From Haemophilus parainfluenzae T3T1 (lineage in GTDB: Bacteria; Pseudomonadota; Gammaproteobacteria; Enterobacterales; Pasteurellaceae), in assembly GCF_000210895.1 (NCBI RefSeq), contig NC_015964.1:186001-250000 (forward strand): a stretch of DNA of 64,000 nucleotides, written 5' to 3'. Made by a program: the position numbers and the translations under genes. The notes under the pieces were generated by a model. The model saw nothing but the letters and a program-made list of their open reading frames with translations, did no database searches and was not told the origin of the DNA. Shown piece by piece: positions 1 to 8,549 of the stretch (the first letter of the stretch is position 1; the number at the start of each line of letters is the position of its first letter).

Positions 1-758
1 TATTAGTTGGTAAAATGAGTAATGAAGAACGGGCGACGCTTCACTTTGAACGTGGCGTTTTATATGATTCCCTCGGTTTATGGGGCCTCGCACGTTATGA
101 CTTTACACAAGCCCTTGCGTTACAGCCAAAGATGGCTTCCGTTTATAATTACTTAGGGCTTTACTTACTGCTTGAAGAAGATTACGACAGCGCATTAGAA
201 ACCTTTAATGCGGTGTTTGAGTTGGATCCAAGTTATGACTATACCCACCTTAATCGTGGTTTAAATTTTTATTACGTCGAACGCTATAATCTTGCTGAAG
301 ACGATTTAATGAAGTTTTACGAAGCCGATACCAAAGATCCCTATCGCGTACTCTGGCTCTATTTGAACGAACAAAAATTAAAACCACAAGAAGCCCATGC
401 CAACCTTGTTGAACGAGCTAAAGGGCTATCTAAGGACTTCTGGGGAACCAATATCGTTCAATACTATTTAGGTAATATTTCCGTGAGTGACTTGCAAGAA
501 AGGGCAACTAAATTTGCAGAAAATTCACAACAATATGCAGAAATATTAACCGAAACCTACTTTTATCTAGCAAAACAAAAACTCAATTTGGGGCAAATTG
601 ATGAAGCGGCGGCTTTATTCAAACTCGCTATTGCGAATCAGGTATATAACTTTGTTGAGTATCGTTTTGCCGTGTTAGAGCTGATGAAATTGAAGCCAGC
701 TCAAACTGACGACGAAAAAGAAGAAAAAAGTGCGGTCACAAAAACTGCTGTTTTTTAG
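1..758 (+). CDS. nlpI: Lipoprotein NlpI, 5' end missing
   Basis: NlpI is an outer-membrane lipoprotein with TPR repeats; in E. coli it acts as an adaptor for peptidoglycan hydrolases and the protease Prc. The visible part (reading frame begins at base 3) aligns from the YERGVLYDSLGL region of E. coli NlpI onward. It contains TPR-like helices such as ASVYNYLGLYLLLEEDYDSA and DYTHLNRGLNFYY. The reading frame stays open upstream of the ATG at 15 to the window edge, and the family has about 50 more N-terminal residues with a lipobox, so that ATG is internal. The last codons (SAVTKT) are encoded by a DNA uptake sequence. deaD follows in the same direction, as in related genomes. Confidence 0.9.
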   Translation, partial: LVGKMSNEERATLHFERGVLYDSLGLWGLARYDFTQALALQPKMASVYNYLGLYLLLEEDYDSALETFNAVFELDPSYDYTHLNRGLNFYYVERYNLAEDDLMKFYEADTKDPYRVLWLYLNEQKLKPQEAHANLVERAKGLSKDFWGTNIVQYYLGNISVSDLQERATKFAENSQQYAEILTETYFYLAKQKLNLGQIDEAAALFKLAIANQVYNFVEYRFAVLELMKLKPAQTDDEKEEKSAVTKTAVF

Positions 759-833
759 ACTTGCCTCTTTCTTGTGTAACAAATAAACCTGAAAGCAAAA
801 TTGAGCTTTCCTTACTTATATTCGAGCATTTTA

Positions 834-2684
834 ATGACAGACAAAATCACTTTTAATGATTTAGGCTTGCCTGAATTCATTCTAAAAGCCGTTTCTGACC
901 TTGGTTTTGAAACACCTTCGCCAATCCAACAAGCTTGTATTCCTGCTCTTCTAGAAGGCAGAGATGTACTTGGCATGGCGCAAACCGGTAGTGGTAAAAC
1001 TGCCGCATTCTCTTTACCTATTTTGGCAAAAATTGATCCTGCCGCAAAACATCCACAATTATTGGTGATGGCACCAACGCGTGAACTTGCCATTCAAGTT
1101 GCTGATGCTTGTGAACACTTTATGAAATATGCCAAAGGCATCAACATCGTGACCCTTTATGGAGGTCAACGTTATGACATCCAATTACGTGCATTAAAAC
1201 AAGGCGCACAAGTTGTTGTGGGTACACCAGGTCGTATTTTGGATCACATCCGTCGTAACACATTAGATCTATCTGAGTTAAAAGCTATCGTACTTGATGA
1301 AGCAGATGAAATGCTTCGCATGGGCTTTATTGATGATGTAGAAACCGTTATGGCTGAATTACCTGAAGAGCACCAAACTGCGCTTTTCTCAGCCACCATG
1401 CCTGAGCCAATTCGTCGTATCACAAAACGCTTCATGAACAACCCGCAAGAAGTAAAAATCAAAGTAAATAACGATAATGCGCCTGATATTGAGCAAAATT
1501 GTTGGTATGTTCAAGGTTTCCGTAAAAATGATGCATTATTACGTTTCTTAGAAGTAGAAGATTTTGATGCGGCAATCATTTTTACTCGCACTAAAACAGG
1601 CACACTTGATGTGACTGAATTATTAGAAAAACACGGTTTCCGTGCTGCGGCATTAAACGGTGATATGACTCAGCAATTACGTGAGCAAACCTTAGATCGC
1701 TTACGTAATGGTAGCCTTGATATTGTGGTTGCAACCGATGTTGCTGCGCGCGGTATCGATATTGAAAGAATCAGTCTTGTAGTGAACTATGACATCCCAC
1801 TTGATGCAGAGTCTTACGTTCACCGTATCGGCCGTACCGGTCGTGCAGGTCGTTCTGGTCGTGCATTATTATTCGTTGAACCACGTGAACGCCGTTTACT
1901 CCGTAATATCGAACACTTGATGAAAAAACCAATCAATGAAGTTGAATTACCAAATCATGAAGTGTTGCAAGCCTGTCGTCGTAAAAAATTCCAAGACAAG
2001 ATTACCAAACAATTGGAACATCATGATCTTGAAATGTATCGTAGCCTATTGGAAGATTTATTCACGGCAGATCAGGATCAAGAAGATATTGCTGCGGCGA
2101 TGTTGATGTTGCTTCAAGGAAAACAAAAACTCATCCTTCCACCGGATCCACCAATGGATAAGCGTCGTCGTGACCGTAATGATCGCGGTGATCGTCGTGA
2201 AAACCCACGTTCAGCTGAACGTCGTGGTGAACGTAAAGGCTATGGCACCCCACAACCGATGGATTTATATCGTATCGAAGTAGGTCGTGCGGATGGTGTA
2301 GAAGTGCGTCATATCGTAGGCGCTATCGCCAATGAAGGTGATATTAACAGCCGTTACATTGGCCATATCAAACTTTATGATGACTACTCTACCGTTGAAT
2401 TACCACAAGGCATGCCAAAAGAATTGCTTCAACAATTCGGTAAAACTCGCGTTTTAAATAAACAAATGCAAATGAGCTTTATGGGTGCGGTACAATCAGA
2501 CAGCGGACGTAGTGGTAACGATTTTGGTGGAAAAGGCCGTCGCGATGGTCGCCGTAATGACCGTGGAGAGCGAGGACAAGATCGCTTCCGTGGTGAACGT
2601 AATGGTGAGCGTCGTCAGCGTAAATTTAACGATAAAAACGACCGCACTTTTAATGAACGTGGTCGCCGAGATCGTCAACGTTAA
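834..2684 (+). CDS. deaD: DEAD-box ATP-dependent RNA helicase DeaD/CsdA
   Basis: Cytoplasmic RNA helicase that assists ribosome assembly and mRNA unwinding, especially in the cold. The start chosen is the ATG at 834 (616 aa); an in-frame TTG at 801 would add 11 residues that do not match the family. Visible motifs: Q motif PSPIQ near residue 28, Walker A AQTGSGKT 49-56, PTREL 81-85, DEAD 155-158, SAT 187-189, and [10 protein letters not shown] in the second RecA domain. A DbpA-type RNA-binding domain lies at about 475-550. The C-terminal tail is rich in Arg, Gly and Asp, typical of DeaD. It is followed by a strong hairpin terminator. Confidence 0.97.
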   Translation: MTDKITFNDLGLPEFILKAVSDLGFETPSPIQQACIPALLEGRDVLGMAQTGSGKTAAFSLPILAKIDPAAKHPQLLVMAPTRELAIQVADACEHFMKYAKGINIVTLYGGQRYDIQLRALKQGAQVVVGTPGRILDHIRRNTLDLSELKAIVLDEADEMLRMGFIDDVETVMAELPEEHQTALFSATMPEPIRRITKRFMNNPQEVKIKVNNDNAPDIEQNCWYVQGFRKNDALLRFLEVEDFDAAIIFTRTKTGTLDVTELLEKHGFRAAALNGDMTQQLREQTLDRLRNGSLDIVVATDVAARGIDIERISLVVNYDIPLDAESYVHRIGRTGRAGRSGRALLFVEPRERRLLRNIEHLMKKPINEVELPNHEVLQACRRKKFQDKITKQLEHHDLEMYRSLLEDLFTADQDQEDIAAAMLMLLQGKQKLILPPDPPMDKRRRDRNDRGDRRENPRSAERRGERKGYGTPQPMDLYRIEVGRADGVEVRHIVGAIANEGDINSRYIGHIKLYDDYSTVELPQGMPKELLQQFGKTRVLNKQMQMSFMGAVQSDSGRSGNDFGGKGRRDGRRNDRGERGQDRFRGERNGERRQRKFNDKNDRTFNERGRRDRQR

Positions 2685-2696
2685 TCCTTATTTAAC

Positions 2697-2724
2697 AGCC
2701 CCTTGAAGTAAAAGGGGCTTTTTT
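2697..2724 (+). terminator. Rho-independent terminator after deaD
   Basis: Stem AGCCCCTT at 2697-2704 pairs with AAGGGGCT at 2712-2719 and is followed by a run of six T. It separates deaD from mltF. Confidence 0.9.
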
Positions 2725-2779
2725 ATTGTCTTAATTCTCGTTACAATCGTCTCTTATCTCAATTTACAAGGTTTATCTA

Positions 2780-4174
2780 TTGAAAGGTCTATTTTTACGT
2801 ATTATTGCTGCCTTTGCATTATTACTTTGGGCAGTGGATATGGTGTTCCCTTGGCAAAAAATTATGCAATCGGAGCAAAACCCTTACACTGAGATCAAAA
2901 ATCGCGGCAGCCTTATTGTCGGCACCATTAACAATCCCATTTACTATTTTATTGGGAATGAGGGCGAATCTGGCTTGGAATACGAATTAGCAAAAAACTT
3001 TGCTGATTACTTAGGGGTTCGCTTACAAATTAAAACCTTAGAAAATCACGATCAACTTTTTAACGAATTAGAGAATAACAATATTGATATTGCTGCTGCA
3101 AATCTTTTGTTCCAGCCTCAACGTGCAGAAAAATTTCAGTTAGGGCCCTCTTATACTTCTGCCTCTTGGCAGCTTGTGTATAAAAAAGGTGAAAATCGCC
3201 CGAAAGATTTAGCGCAAGTCCAGCAAGAAATTATTATTTCTGCGGGGGAAGACTTAGAAAAATTATTATCCCTTGCACAGAAAAAACTTCCTGCACTTAA
3301 ATGGCAGAATAACAAGCAGTTAACCCAAGAGGAATTATTAATTCAAGTAGCGGAAGGCAAAATTCCTTATACAATTGCAAATAGTATTGATGTGGCAGCA
3401 GCGCAACAAATTCGCCCTAATTTAGCCATTGCATTTGACCTAACGGATGAAATGACCGTGCATTGGTATCTTTCCAATAAATCCTATAATGAACTGCAAG
3501 CAGGCTTGTTGGACTTTATGAATAATGCCATTGAAACAGGATTAATTGATCGTATTGAGGAAAAATATTTCCGCCATATTACTGCCTTTGACTATGTAGA
3601 TACTCAGGCTTATTTAGAGGCGGTTGAAAAAATTCTCCCTCAATATCAACCGCTCTTTGAAAAATATAAAGGGAATTTAGACTGGCGATTATTAGCCGCT
3701 GTAGCCTATCAAGAATCGCATTGGGACCCTTATGCGACCTCTCCAACCGGTGTGCGTGGGATGATGATGTTAACCAAAGATACGGCTGCACGTATGAATA
3801 TTAACAATCGCACGGATGCCGAACAAAGTATAAAAGCGGGATCGGAGTATTTGCATTGGCTACTCGACCAAATGCCTGACAGTATTCCAGAAGAAGATCG
3901 AATTTGGTATTCTTTAGCTGCATACAATATGGGATTAGGGCATATTTTAGATGCACGTCGCTTAACCAAAAAATTAGGGGGCAATCCTGATAACTGGCTA
4001 GATGTGAAAAATAATCTGCTATTATTATCGGAAAAACGCCATTATTCGAACTTAAAATATGGCTATGCTCGAGGTTATGAAGCCTACCAATATGTCGAGA
4101 ATATTCGCCGTTACATGAACAGTATTGTGAATTATCATCGTGTTCAAGAAAACCAAGCAACTGCAACAGAATAA
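2780..4174 (+). CDS. mltF: Membrane-bound lytic murein transglycosylase F
   Basis: Periplasmic enzyme, likely outer-membrane attached, that cleaves peptidoglycan glycan strands to 1,6-anhydro products. The start is a TTG with AAGG about ten bases upstream; no better ATG fits the hydrophobic N-terminus (residues 1-24). Residues about 40-265 form a solute-binding-protein-type domain (SBP_bac_3). Residues about 285-450 form a lysozyme-like SLT domain; the [11 protein letters not shown] motif places the catalytic Glu at 312, followed by the GVRGMMMLT segment. The length of 464 aa is normal for MltF. Confidence 0.94.
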   Translation: MKGLFLRIIAAFALLLWAVDMVFPWQKIMQSEQNPYTEIKNRGSLIVGTINNPIYYFIGNEGESGLEYELAKNFADYLGVRLQIKTLENHDQLFNELENNNIDIAAANLLFQPQRAEKFQLGPSYTSASWQLVYKKGENRPKDLAQVQQEIIISAGEDLEKLLSLAQKKLPALKWQNNKQLTQEELLIQVAEGKIPYTIANSIDVAAAQQIRPNLAIAFDLTDEMTVHWYLSNKSYNELQAGLLDFMNNAIETGLIDRIEEKYFRHITAFDYVDTQAYLEAVEKILPQYQPLFEKYKGNLDWRLLAAVAYQESHWDPYATSPTGVRGMMMLTKDTAARMNINNRTDAEQSIKAGSEYLHWLLDQMPDSIPEEDRIWYSLAAYNMGLGHILDARRLTKKLGGNPDNWLDVKNNLLLLSEKRHYSNLKYGYARGYEAYQYVENIRRYMNSIVNYHRVQENQATATE

Positions 4175-4230
4175 GTGCGGTCAGAAAAAATAGAATTTTG
4201 ATTGAATGAAAAGAAAACAAGGAGAAAAAG

Positions 4231-4374
4231 ATGTTAAAACGAAAAACCTTTTTAAAGAAAAAAGCATCAAGAGATATTTCAGCCTCACGTAATTTACGTC
4301 TAAGACGTTTTAAACACCGTAAAGCACAACAATTCCAACGCCACGCATTACAACTTGTGGTTCAAGATATCTAA
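4231..4374 (+). CDS. Small basic protein of unknown function, 47 aa
   Basis: The ORF starts at an ATG with a good AAGGAGA site (4218-4225) and ends just before a strong hairpin terminator, so it looks like a real gene. The product is extremely basic (about 17 Lys/Arg in 47 residues, plus two His), has no signal peptide, and starts MLKRKTFLKKKASRD. The composition resembles small ribosome- or RNA-associated proteins, but I recognise no family. I considered ArfA, the ribosome-rescue factor, and do not see its motifs. It may be co-transcribed with mltF; the gap of 56 bp contains a USS. Confidence 0.65.
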   Translation: MLKRKTFLKKKASRDISASRNLRLRRFKHRKAQQFQRHALQLVVQDI

Positions 4375-4375
4375 T

Positions 4376-4404
4376 AAAAAGGCGAGCATCATGTTCGCCT
4401 TTTT
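4376..4404 (+). terminator. Hairpin terminator, left edge of the lipoprotein/receptor unit
   Basis: AAAAAGGCGA (4376-4385) and TTCGCCTTTTT (4394-4404) form a stem around GCATCATG. It can serve both the small basic gene on + and the lipoprotein gene on -. The core is almost identical to the hairpin at 7941-7968. Confidence 0.85.
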
Positions 4405-4422
4405 ACTATTGATTACTAGATA

Positions 4423-5478
4423 TTATTGCTTAATCCCACCAAATGAACCGCGAGCTTGATCCGCTTCGTTAACAAAGAGGCCGGTCATTTCTTGTGCTTT
4501 TTCACCAAAGAAACCACCTTGCGTTTTAATTCCATTAGCATCTCCAGCAAAACTGTTGCCTGTAATCTTACCACCAAAGTTCATTCCTGGTAAGGCATTC
4601 GTTTTTCCTGCAATATTGATATCAATCACTTTTTTATCAAAATCAGCTGTTGCAGTCATTTCGCTTAGCTCACTATAATTTTCTGCACCATCTTTCTTGT
4701 AAACAGCGCCACCTTTATATTCCACTTGACCAGCAGTTGGAATTTGCGTTACTGCAGTTGGTAAACCTTGTGCAAAGAAATATCTATTGCCTGTTAATGC
4801 GTAATAATAGACACCAAATGCACTAGATTTAAAATTACTATTGCTTAAAATTGCTTGGCCTTCTTTACGAAGATTATACTGATCATCGTATGCTTCATAA
4901 GTCCATGGATCCATATCGCCCGCTCTTCTTAGGATATTGATATCCACTAGCTTACCTTTGTCATCAATAATAGTTAAATCACGAATATCACGAGTTTGTG
5001 GACGAGAGGCAACATTTTGTCCGTCAATTAAAACGCCACCAGAAATCGCATCCGTCATATTACCACTACTACCACCAAAAATTTTATCACCTAATGAAAC
5101 TCGCGCTTTTTCATCCGCTAACAATTTTTCAAGCTCTTTTAATTTCGTTTCTAAGTCTGGAGATGATGTGTATGTATATGATCCTTTTGTTCCACTTGAA
5201 TTACTTGAGCTACCTGAATTACTTGAACTGCTTGAACTGCCTGAATTACTTGAACTGCTTGAACTGCCTGAATTACTTGAACTGCTTGAACTGCCTGAGT
5301 TTGAACCTTTTGCTGCTGCTTCAGCTTTTTGAGTTGCTTCAGCAATTTTCTGATTCAATTCACTTTCTAATTGGCGAATTTGATCAGTATTATCCGTACC
5401 ACCTTTCGAGCTAGAAGAACAAGCACTTAAAGCCATAGCGCAAGAAAGAGCAATGATTGATAGTTTAATTTTACTCAT
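4423..5478 (-). CDS. Surface lipoprotein with TbpB-type barrel, likely iron/heme acquisition
   Basis: The start is the ATG at 5478, which places a lipoprotein signal directly at the N-terminus (lipobox LSAC, lipidated Cys20); an upstream in-frame ATG at 5520 would bury it. AAGGA lies upstream. Mature layout of the 351 aa: heptad-like coiled coil about 30-55, a Ser/Gly/Asn linker 58-97 built from a 27-bp DNA repeat, a second coiled coil about 107-127, then a C-terminal eight-strand-barrel-like domain about 240-351. The ending GGFFGEKAQEMTGLF is characteristic of TbpB and related Slam-exported lipoproteins. It is divergent from a TonB receptor with a shared Fur-like site. By analogy it may capture heme, a heme protein or transferrin for that receptor; the ligand is not evident. 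Confidence 0.8.
   Translation of the reverse strand: MSKIKLSIIALSCAMALSACSSSSKGGTDNTDQIRQLESELNQKIAEATQKAEAAAKGSNSGSSSSSSNSGSSSSSSNSGSSSSSSNSGSSSNSSGTKGSYTYTSSPDLETKLKELEKLLADEKARVSLGDKIFGGSSGNMTDAISGGVLIDGQNVASRPQTRDIRDLTIIDDKGKLVDINILRRAGDMDPWTYEAYDDQYNLRKEGQAILSNSNFKSSAFGVYYYALTGNRYFFAQGLPTAVTQIPTAGQVEYKGGAVYKKDGAENYSELSEMTATADFDKKVIDINIAGKTNALPGMNFGGKITGNSFAGDANGIKTQGGFFGEKAQEMTGLFVNEADQARGSFGGIKQ
5213..5293 (-). repeat. Three tandem copies of a 27-bp coding repeat
   Basis: Perfect units run 5213-5239, 5240-5266 and 5267-5293, with degenerate partial copies on both sides. Each unit is itself built from nine-base modules (CTTGAACTG on +). It encodes a nine-residue Ser/Asn/Gly block in the lipoprotein linker. 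The unit length is a multiple of three, so copy-number change would alter linker length without shifting the frame. Confidence 0.95.
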
Positions 5479-5520
5479 AGGAGAATCCTTATTGTTCATG
5501 TTTGATAAATAGATGCGCAC

Positions 5521-5583
5521 AATTTACAGAAAATGAAAATAATTTGCAATAGCATTGTCAAAATTCTTTAACTTTTGTAAAAT
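5521..5583. promoter_or_regulatory. Divergent promoters with a putative Fur box
   Basis: Plus promoter toward the receptor gene: TTGTCA (5555-5560), 17-bp spacer, TAAAAT (5578-5583). Minus promoter toward the lipoprotein gene: TTGCAA (5544-5549), 17-bp spacer, TAAATT (read from 5526 to 5521). The sequence TGAAAATAATTTGCA at 5534-5548 matches the 7-1-7 Fur pattern TGATAATNATTATCA at all but a few positions. It overlaps the minus -35 and lies just upstream of the plus -35, where a repressor could close both. Promoters and operator are inferred by pattern only. Confidence 0.65.
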
Positions 5584-5625
5584 TTACTCCAAAGTTTATA
5601 TATCAATCGAATTTTAGGTGAAAAT

Positions 5626-7920
5626 ATGGCTCTTAAATTTCCTCTTTCTTTAGGTGCAATCTGTGTAGCCGTAGCTTTACAAGCTTATGCAGAAGAACAA
5701 ACAACACTAGATACCATCACGGTAACCGATACTGAAATCAAAGCAAGTCAAATTAAAAAAACTCGTAAAGTCATTCAAGAAGAGTTAGTGGCTGATAATT
5801 ATGACTTAGTGCGTTATGCAACTGATGTTGGCATCAGCGATAATGGTCGTCGTAACAAAGGTTTTGCAATGCGAGGCGTAGAAGGTAACCGCGTTGGTAT
5901 TAGTGTTGATGGTGTTAATTTACCTGAATCTGAAGAAAACTCACTTTATGCTCGCTATGGTAACTTCAATAGCTCACGATTAAGTATTGACCCTGAATTA
6001 GTGCAAGGCATTGACATTATGCGAGGTTCAGACTCTTTCAATGCAGGAAGTGGATCATTAGGTGGTTCAGTAAACTATCGCACTCTTGGTGCTGAGGATA
6101 TTATTCTACCAGGTCAAAAATGGGGCGTATTGCTTAAAAATGGTTACGCGAGTAAAAATCGAGAATGGACACACACCTTAGGTGTAGCTTATAGAGATGA
6201 CAAATTTGATGCAACCTTACTCTATTCTCATCGTCACGGACATGAAATGAAAAGCCGTGGCAACGGTGAAGACATTTTTGGTAATGCTCGAGGTATTCCC
6301 GACCCATCCCATCATAAAAATCATAGTTATTTAGCGAAAATTGGCTATTTCATCACGCCATCGCATCGCATAAGCGCATCATTTAATGGACAAAACGCAA
6401 ATAATTTTGTTGATGAAAAATCTTACCAACTATCAGGCATCTGGCGCGAATCTGAAGATATTGGTAAACGTTATAATGCTAACGTTGCCTATGAATATTT
6501 TCCGGAAAATAATCGTTGGTTAAGTTATGTGAAAACTGACTTTGATTGGCAAAAAACGGATGTTGGTTCAAATAACTACAAAGGTGGGCATAGTTATAAT
6601 GCTGATTTTAGCAAACCATCGGAAAAACGTTTATATGAAATCCAAGATACACACATGAATACTCGATTTATGCGTGGATCATTACGCGCTGATTTTCAGC
6701 CGTGGGAAAGTCGTTTTGGTAGCCATCAATTCACTATAAAAACCGGTATTTCACAAAAAGATTTTGATAACCGCAATAATCATGAATATCTAAATATAAA
6801 TGCTGATGGATCTAGTGCAAAAGATAGCGAATCCATTCAACATCCGGTAAGAACACGTTCATTCTTCGCTCAGTTACAAGATAACGTAACTTGGAATGAC
6901 ATTTTTTCTAGCCAACTTGGTATTCGTTATGATTGGGATGAATTGGTGCCACAAGATTTAAATGCAACTTGTCGTGCTTGTAGTAGCACTCCCCCATCAA
7001 ATACATTCCAAAGTGTCAGTGGTTCATTAGGATTAGATGCTCAACTTAATGATATTTGGAAAATTGGTTATAACATTTCTACTGGTTTCCGTATTCCAAC
7101 AGCCTCAGAGATGTATTTTACTTATAACCATGCAGCGGGTAACTGGCTAGCGAATCCTGATTTAGAAGCTGAACAAGCGCTTAATCAATCTATTCATCTT
7201 CAAGCAGAACACCAATTAGGTTCATTCGGTCTAAATCTATATCATACTCGTTATAAAAACTTCCTCTATGAACAGGAATCAACCTATAAAAAGCGGAATC
7301 AATTCTACGATCCATATAGTGCTGGATATGGGCAGTTACCTTATTACACAACTATTGCACAACAAGCAGTAAACATTGATCGTGCTAGAATTTCAGGTGT
7401 GGAATTCACCAGCAAAGTTAACTTGGAACAAGTTTCTTCGGCCATTCCACAAGGTTGGAAATTCTTAGCTAATCTCGGTTATGCCAAAGGGAAATTGAGT
7501 GGCACTGAAGCAAGCTTACTTTCTATTCAGCCAATTAAAGTGATTTTAGGTATCGGCTATGAAGATCCAAATGATCTCTGGGGAGTTAACGTCAAAGCTA
7601 GCTATCTTGGTGCGAAGAAAGCTAAAGATGCCCAAATAGTACAATACTCAACTAACTTTGTTAGAGAAGTAAAAACTTACCCTTATCTCAATAATTCAGC
7701 CGTTTTATTCGATCTATATGGTTTCTATAAAGTGAATAAAAATATCACACTACGAGCAGGGCTTTATAACTTATTTAATCGTAAATATCACACTTGGGAT
7801 ACTTTACGTGGTATTAACAAAATAAGCACTACTGACTCTATAGATAAAGAAGGAAAAGGTTTAGAACGTTTTTATGCGCCTGGGCGTAATTTCGCAGCAT
7901 CTGTTGAAATTCGTTTTTAA
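5626..7920 (+). CDS. TonB-dependent outer-membrane receptor, hemoglobin/transferrin family
   Basis: Gated outer-membrane barrel for TonB/ExbBD-driven uptake of an iron source. The 764-aa product has a signal peptide ending about AYA-22 and a TonB-box-like LDTITVTDTE at 28-37. The plug domain at about 45-155 includes RGVEGNRVGISVDGV and a Gly-rich MRGSDSFNAGSGSLGG. The barrel carries the FRIPTASEMYFTY and NPDLEAEQA motifs of the Hgp/TbpA/Hup family and ends in a terminal Phe. A loop has a CRAC pair (Cys449, Cys452). Unlike phase-variable hgp genes there is no CCAA repeat tract near the start. Its partner is probably the divergent lipoprotein. The ligand cannot be read from sequence; heme or hemoglobin is most likely. 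Confidence 0.85.
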   Translation: MALKFPLSLGAICVAVALQAYAEEQTTLDTITVTDTEIKASQIKKTRKVIQEELVADNYDLVRYATDVGISDNGRRNKGFAMRGVEGNRVGISVDGVNLPESEENSLYARYGNFNSSRLSIDPELVQGIDIMRGSDSFNAGSGSLGGSVNYRTLGAEDIILPGQKWGVLLKNGYASKNREWTHTLGVAYRDDKFDATLLYSHRHGHEMKSRGNGEDIFGNARGIPDPSHHKNHSYLAKIGYFITPSHRISASFNGQNANNFVDEKSYQLSGIWRESEDIGKRYNANVAYEYFPENNRWLSYVKTDFDWQKTDVGSNNYKGGHSYNADFSKPSEKRLYEIQDTHMNTRFMRGSLRADFQPWESRFGSHQFTIKTGISQKDFDNRNNHEYLNINADGSSAKDSESIQHPVRTRSFFAQLQDNVTWNDIFSSQLGIRYDWDELVPQDLNATCRACSSTPPSNTFQSVSGSLGLDAQLNDIWKIGYNISTGFRIPTASEMYFTYNHAAGNWLANPDLEAEQALNQSIHLQAEHQLGSFGLNLYHTRYKNFLYEQESTYKKRNQFYDPYSAGYGQLPYYTTIAQQAVNIDRARISGVEFTSKVNLEQVSSAIPQGWKFLANLGYAKGKLSGTEASLLSIQPIKVILGIGYEDPNDLWGVNVKASYLGAKKAKDAQIVQYSTNFVREVKTYPYLNNSAVLFDLYGFYKVNKNITLRAGLYNLFNRKYHTWDTLRGINKISTTDSIDKEGKGLERFYAPGRNFAASVEIRF

Positions 7921-7940
7921 CTCATTATTCTCTTAATAAG

Positions 7941-7968
7941 AAAGGGCGAACATCATGTTCGCCCTTTT
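7941..7968 (+). terminator. Terminator after the TonB receptor, right edge of the unit
   Basis: AAAGGGCGAA (7941-7950) pairs with TTCGCCCTTT (7958-7967) and is followed by T-rich sequence. It also lies just downstream of raiA on the minus strand, so it can work both ways. Confidence 0.85.
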
Positions 7969-7984
7969 ATTCACTCACTATTCT

Positions 7985-8308
7985 TTATTTTTCAAAAGAA
8001 TCTTTCAAACGTTCGTCTGCTCGACGAGATTCACCTTTATGTTGAAGTTTGTTTAATTGGCGTTCTAATTTTTCTTCAACTTCATTGATCGCTTTATACA
8101 TATCCTCTGCTGTTGCACTGGCTAACAGATTACCTAATGGAGTTCCAATTGAAGCCTCTACAGAAAAGCCGTTTGGTACTTTACTTAAAACAAAGTGCGG
8201 GCTAATCAGTTGAGTGTGCCATTTCTCTAATTTTGCAAGTCTTCCCTCCACATGTTCACGAATTGCAGGGGTGATTTCCATTTGTTTACTTGTGATATTG
8301 AGTGTCAT
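7985..8308 (-). CDS. raiA: Ribosome-associated inhibitor RaiA/YfiA (HPF family)
   Basis: Small protein that binds the 30S A/P-site channel in stationary phase or cold and blocks translation. It is 107 aa, the short-HPF length, with the family pattern [30 protein letters not shown] and [21 protein letters not shown]. The alternating beta and helix layout is as expected for S30AE. It is transcribed alone, toward the receptor terminator. A candidate promoter lies at 8364-8392. Confidence 0.92.
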   Translation of the reverse strand: MTLNITSKQMEITPAIREHVEGRLAKLEKWHTQLISPHFVLSKVPNGFSVEASIGTPLGNLLASATAEDMYKAINEVEEKLERQLNKLQHKGESRRADERLKDSFEK

Positions 8309-8363
8309 AGCATTTACCTCTTTTGCTTAAATGAACCCTTCGGTTCCGTTCATCTTTAATAAC

Positions 8364-8392
8364 AACATATCGACCTTGAACCACTTTTTCAA
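8364..8392 (-). promoter_or_regulatory. Candidate raiA promoter
   Basis: Read on the minus strand: TTGAAA (8392-8387), 17-bp spacer, TATGTT (8369-8364). The transcript would start near 8357. Its short leader contains an 8-codon mini-ORF (ATG at 8353) that overlaps a hairpin, GAACC against GGTTC. Confidence 0.45.
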
Positions 8393-8508
8393 GTGCTTTT
8401 AGTCAAATAAAAAAACAAATGTTCAAAAATATGATCGGGATCTAATTTCTGAAAAAATATGATTTTCTTTCTATGCAAACTTGTTATGATGTAAAGCTGT
8501 AAACAACA

Positions 8509-8531
8509 AAGGGAAGCGCTCTGCTTCCCTT
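8509..8531 (-). terminator. Terminator after the AGCS symporter gene
   Basis: AAGGGAAGC (8509-8517) and GCTTCCCTT (8523-8531) form a nine-pair stem with a five-base loop. The T-rich flank on the minus strand ends the symporter transcript. The plus-side flank is also T-rich. Confidence 0.8.
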
Positions 8532-8549
8532 TTCTTTTTATGAGATGAA

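Noticed and set aside
801-833. TTG start of deaD
   Set aside because: The extra residues [11 protein letters not shown] do not fit DeaD; the ATG at 834 does.
5213-5293. Repeat array as a CRISPR
   Set aside because: Units are contiguous with no spacers, and lie inside a coding frame.
4937-5414. Plus-strand frames rich in Leu/Glu/Pro opposite the lipoprotein gene
   Set aside because: They are the complement of the 27-bp repeat; the minus frame has signal peptide, lipobox and domain matches.
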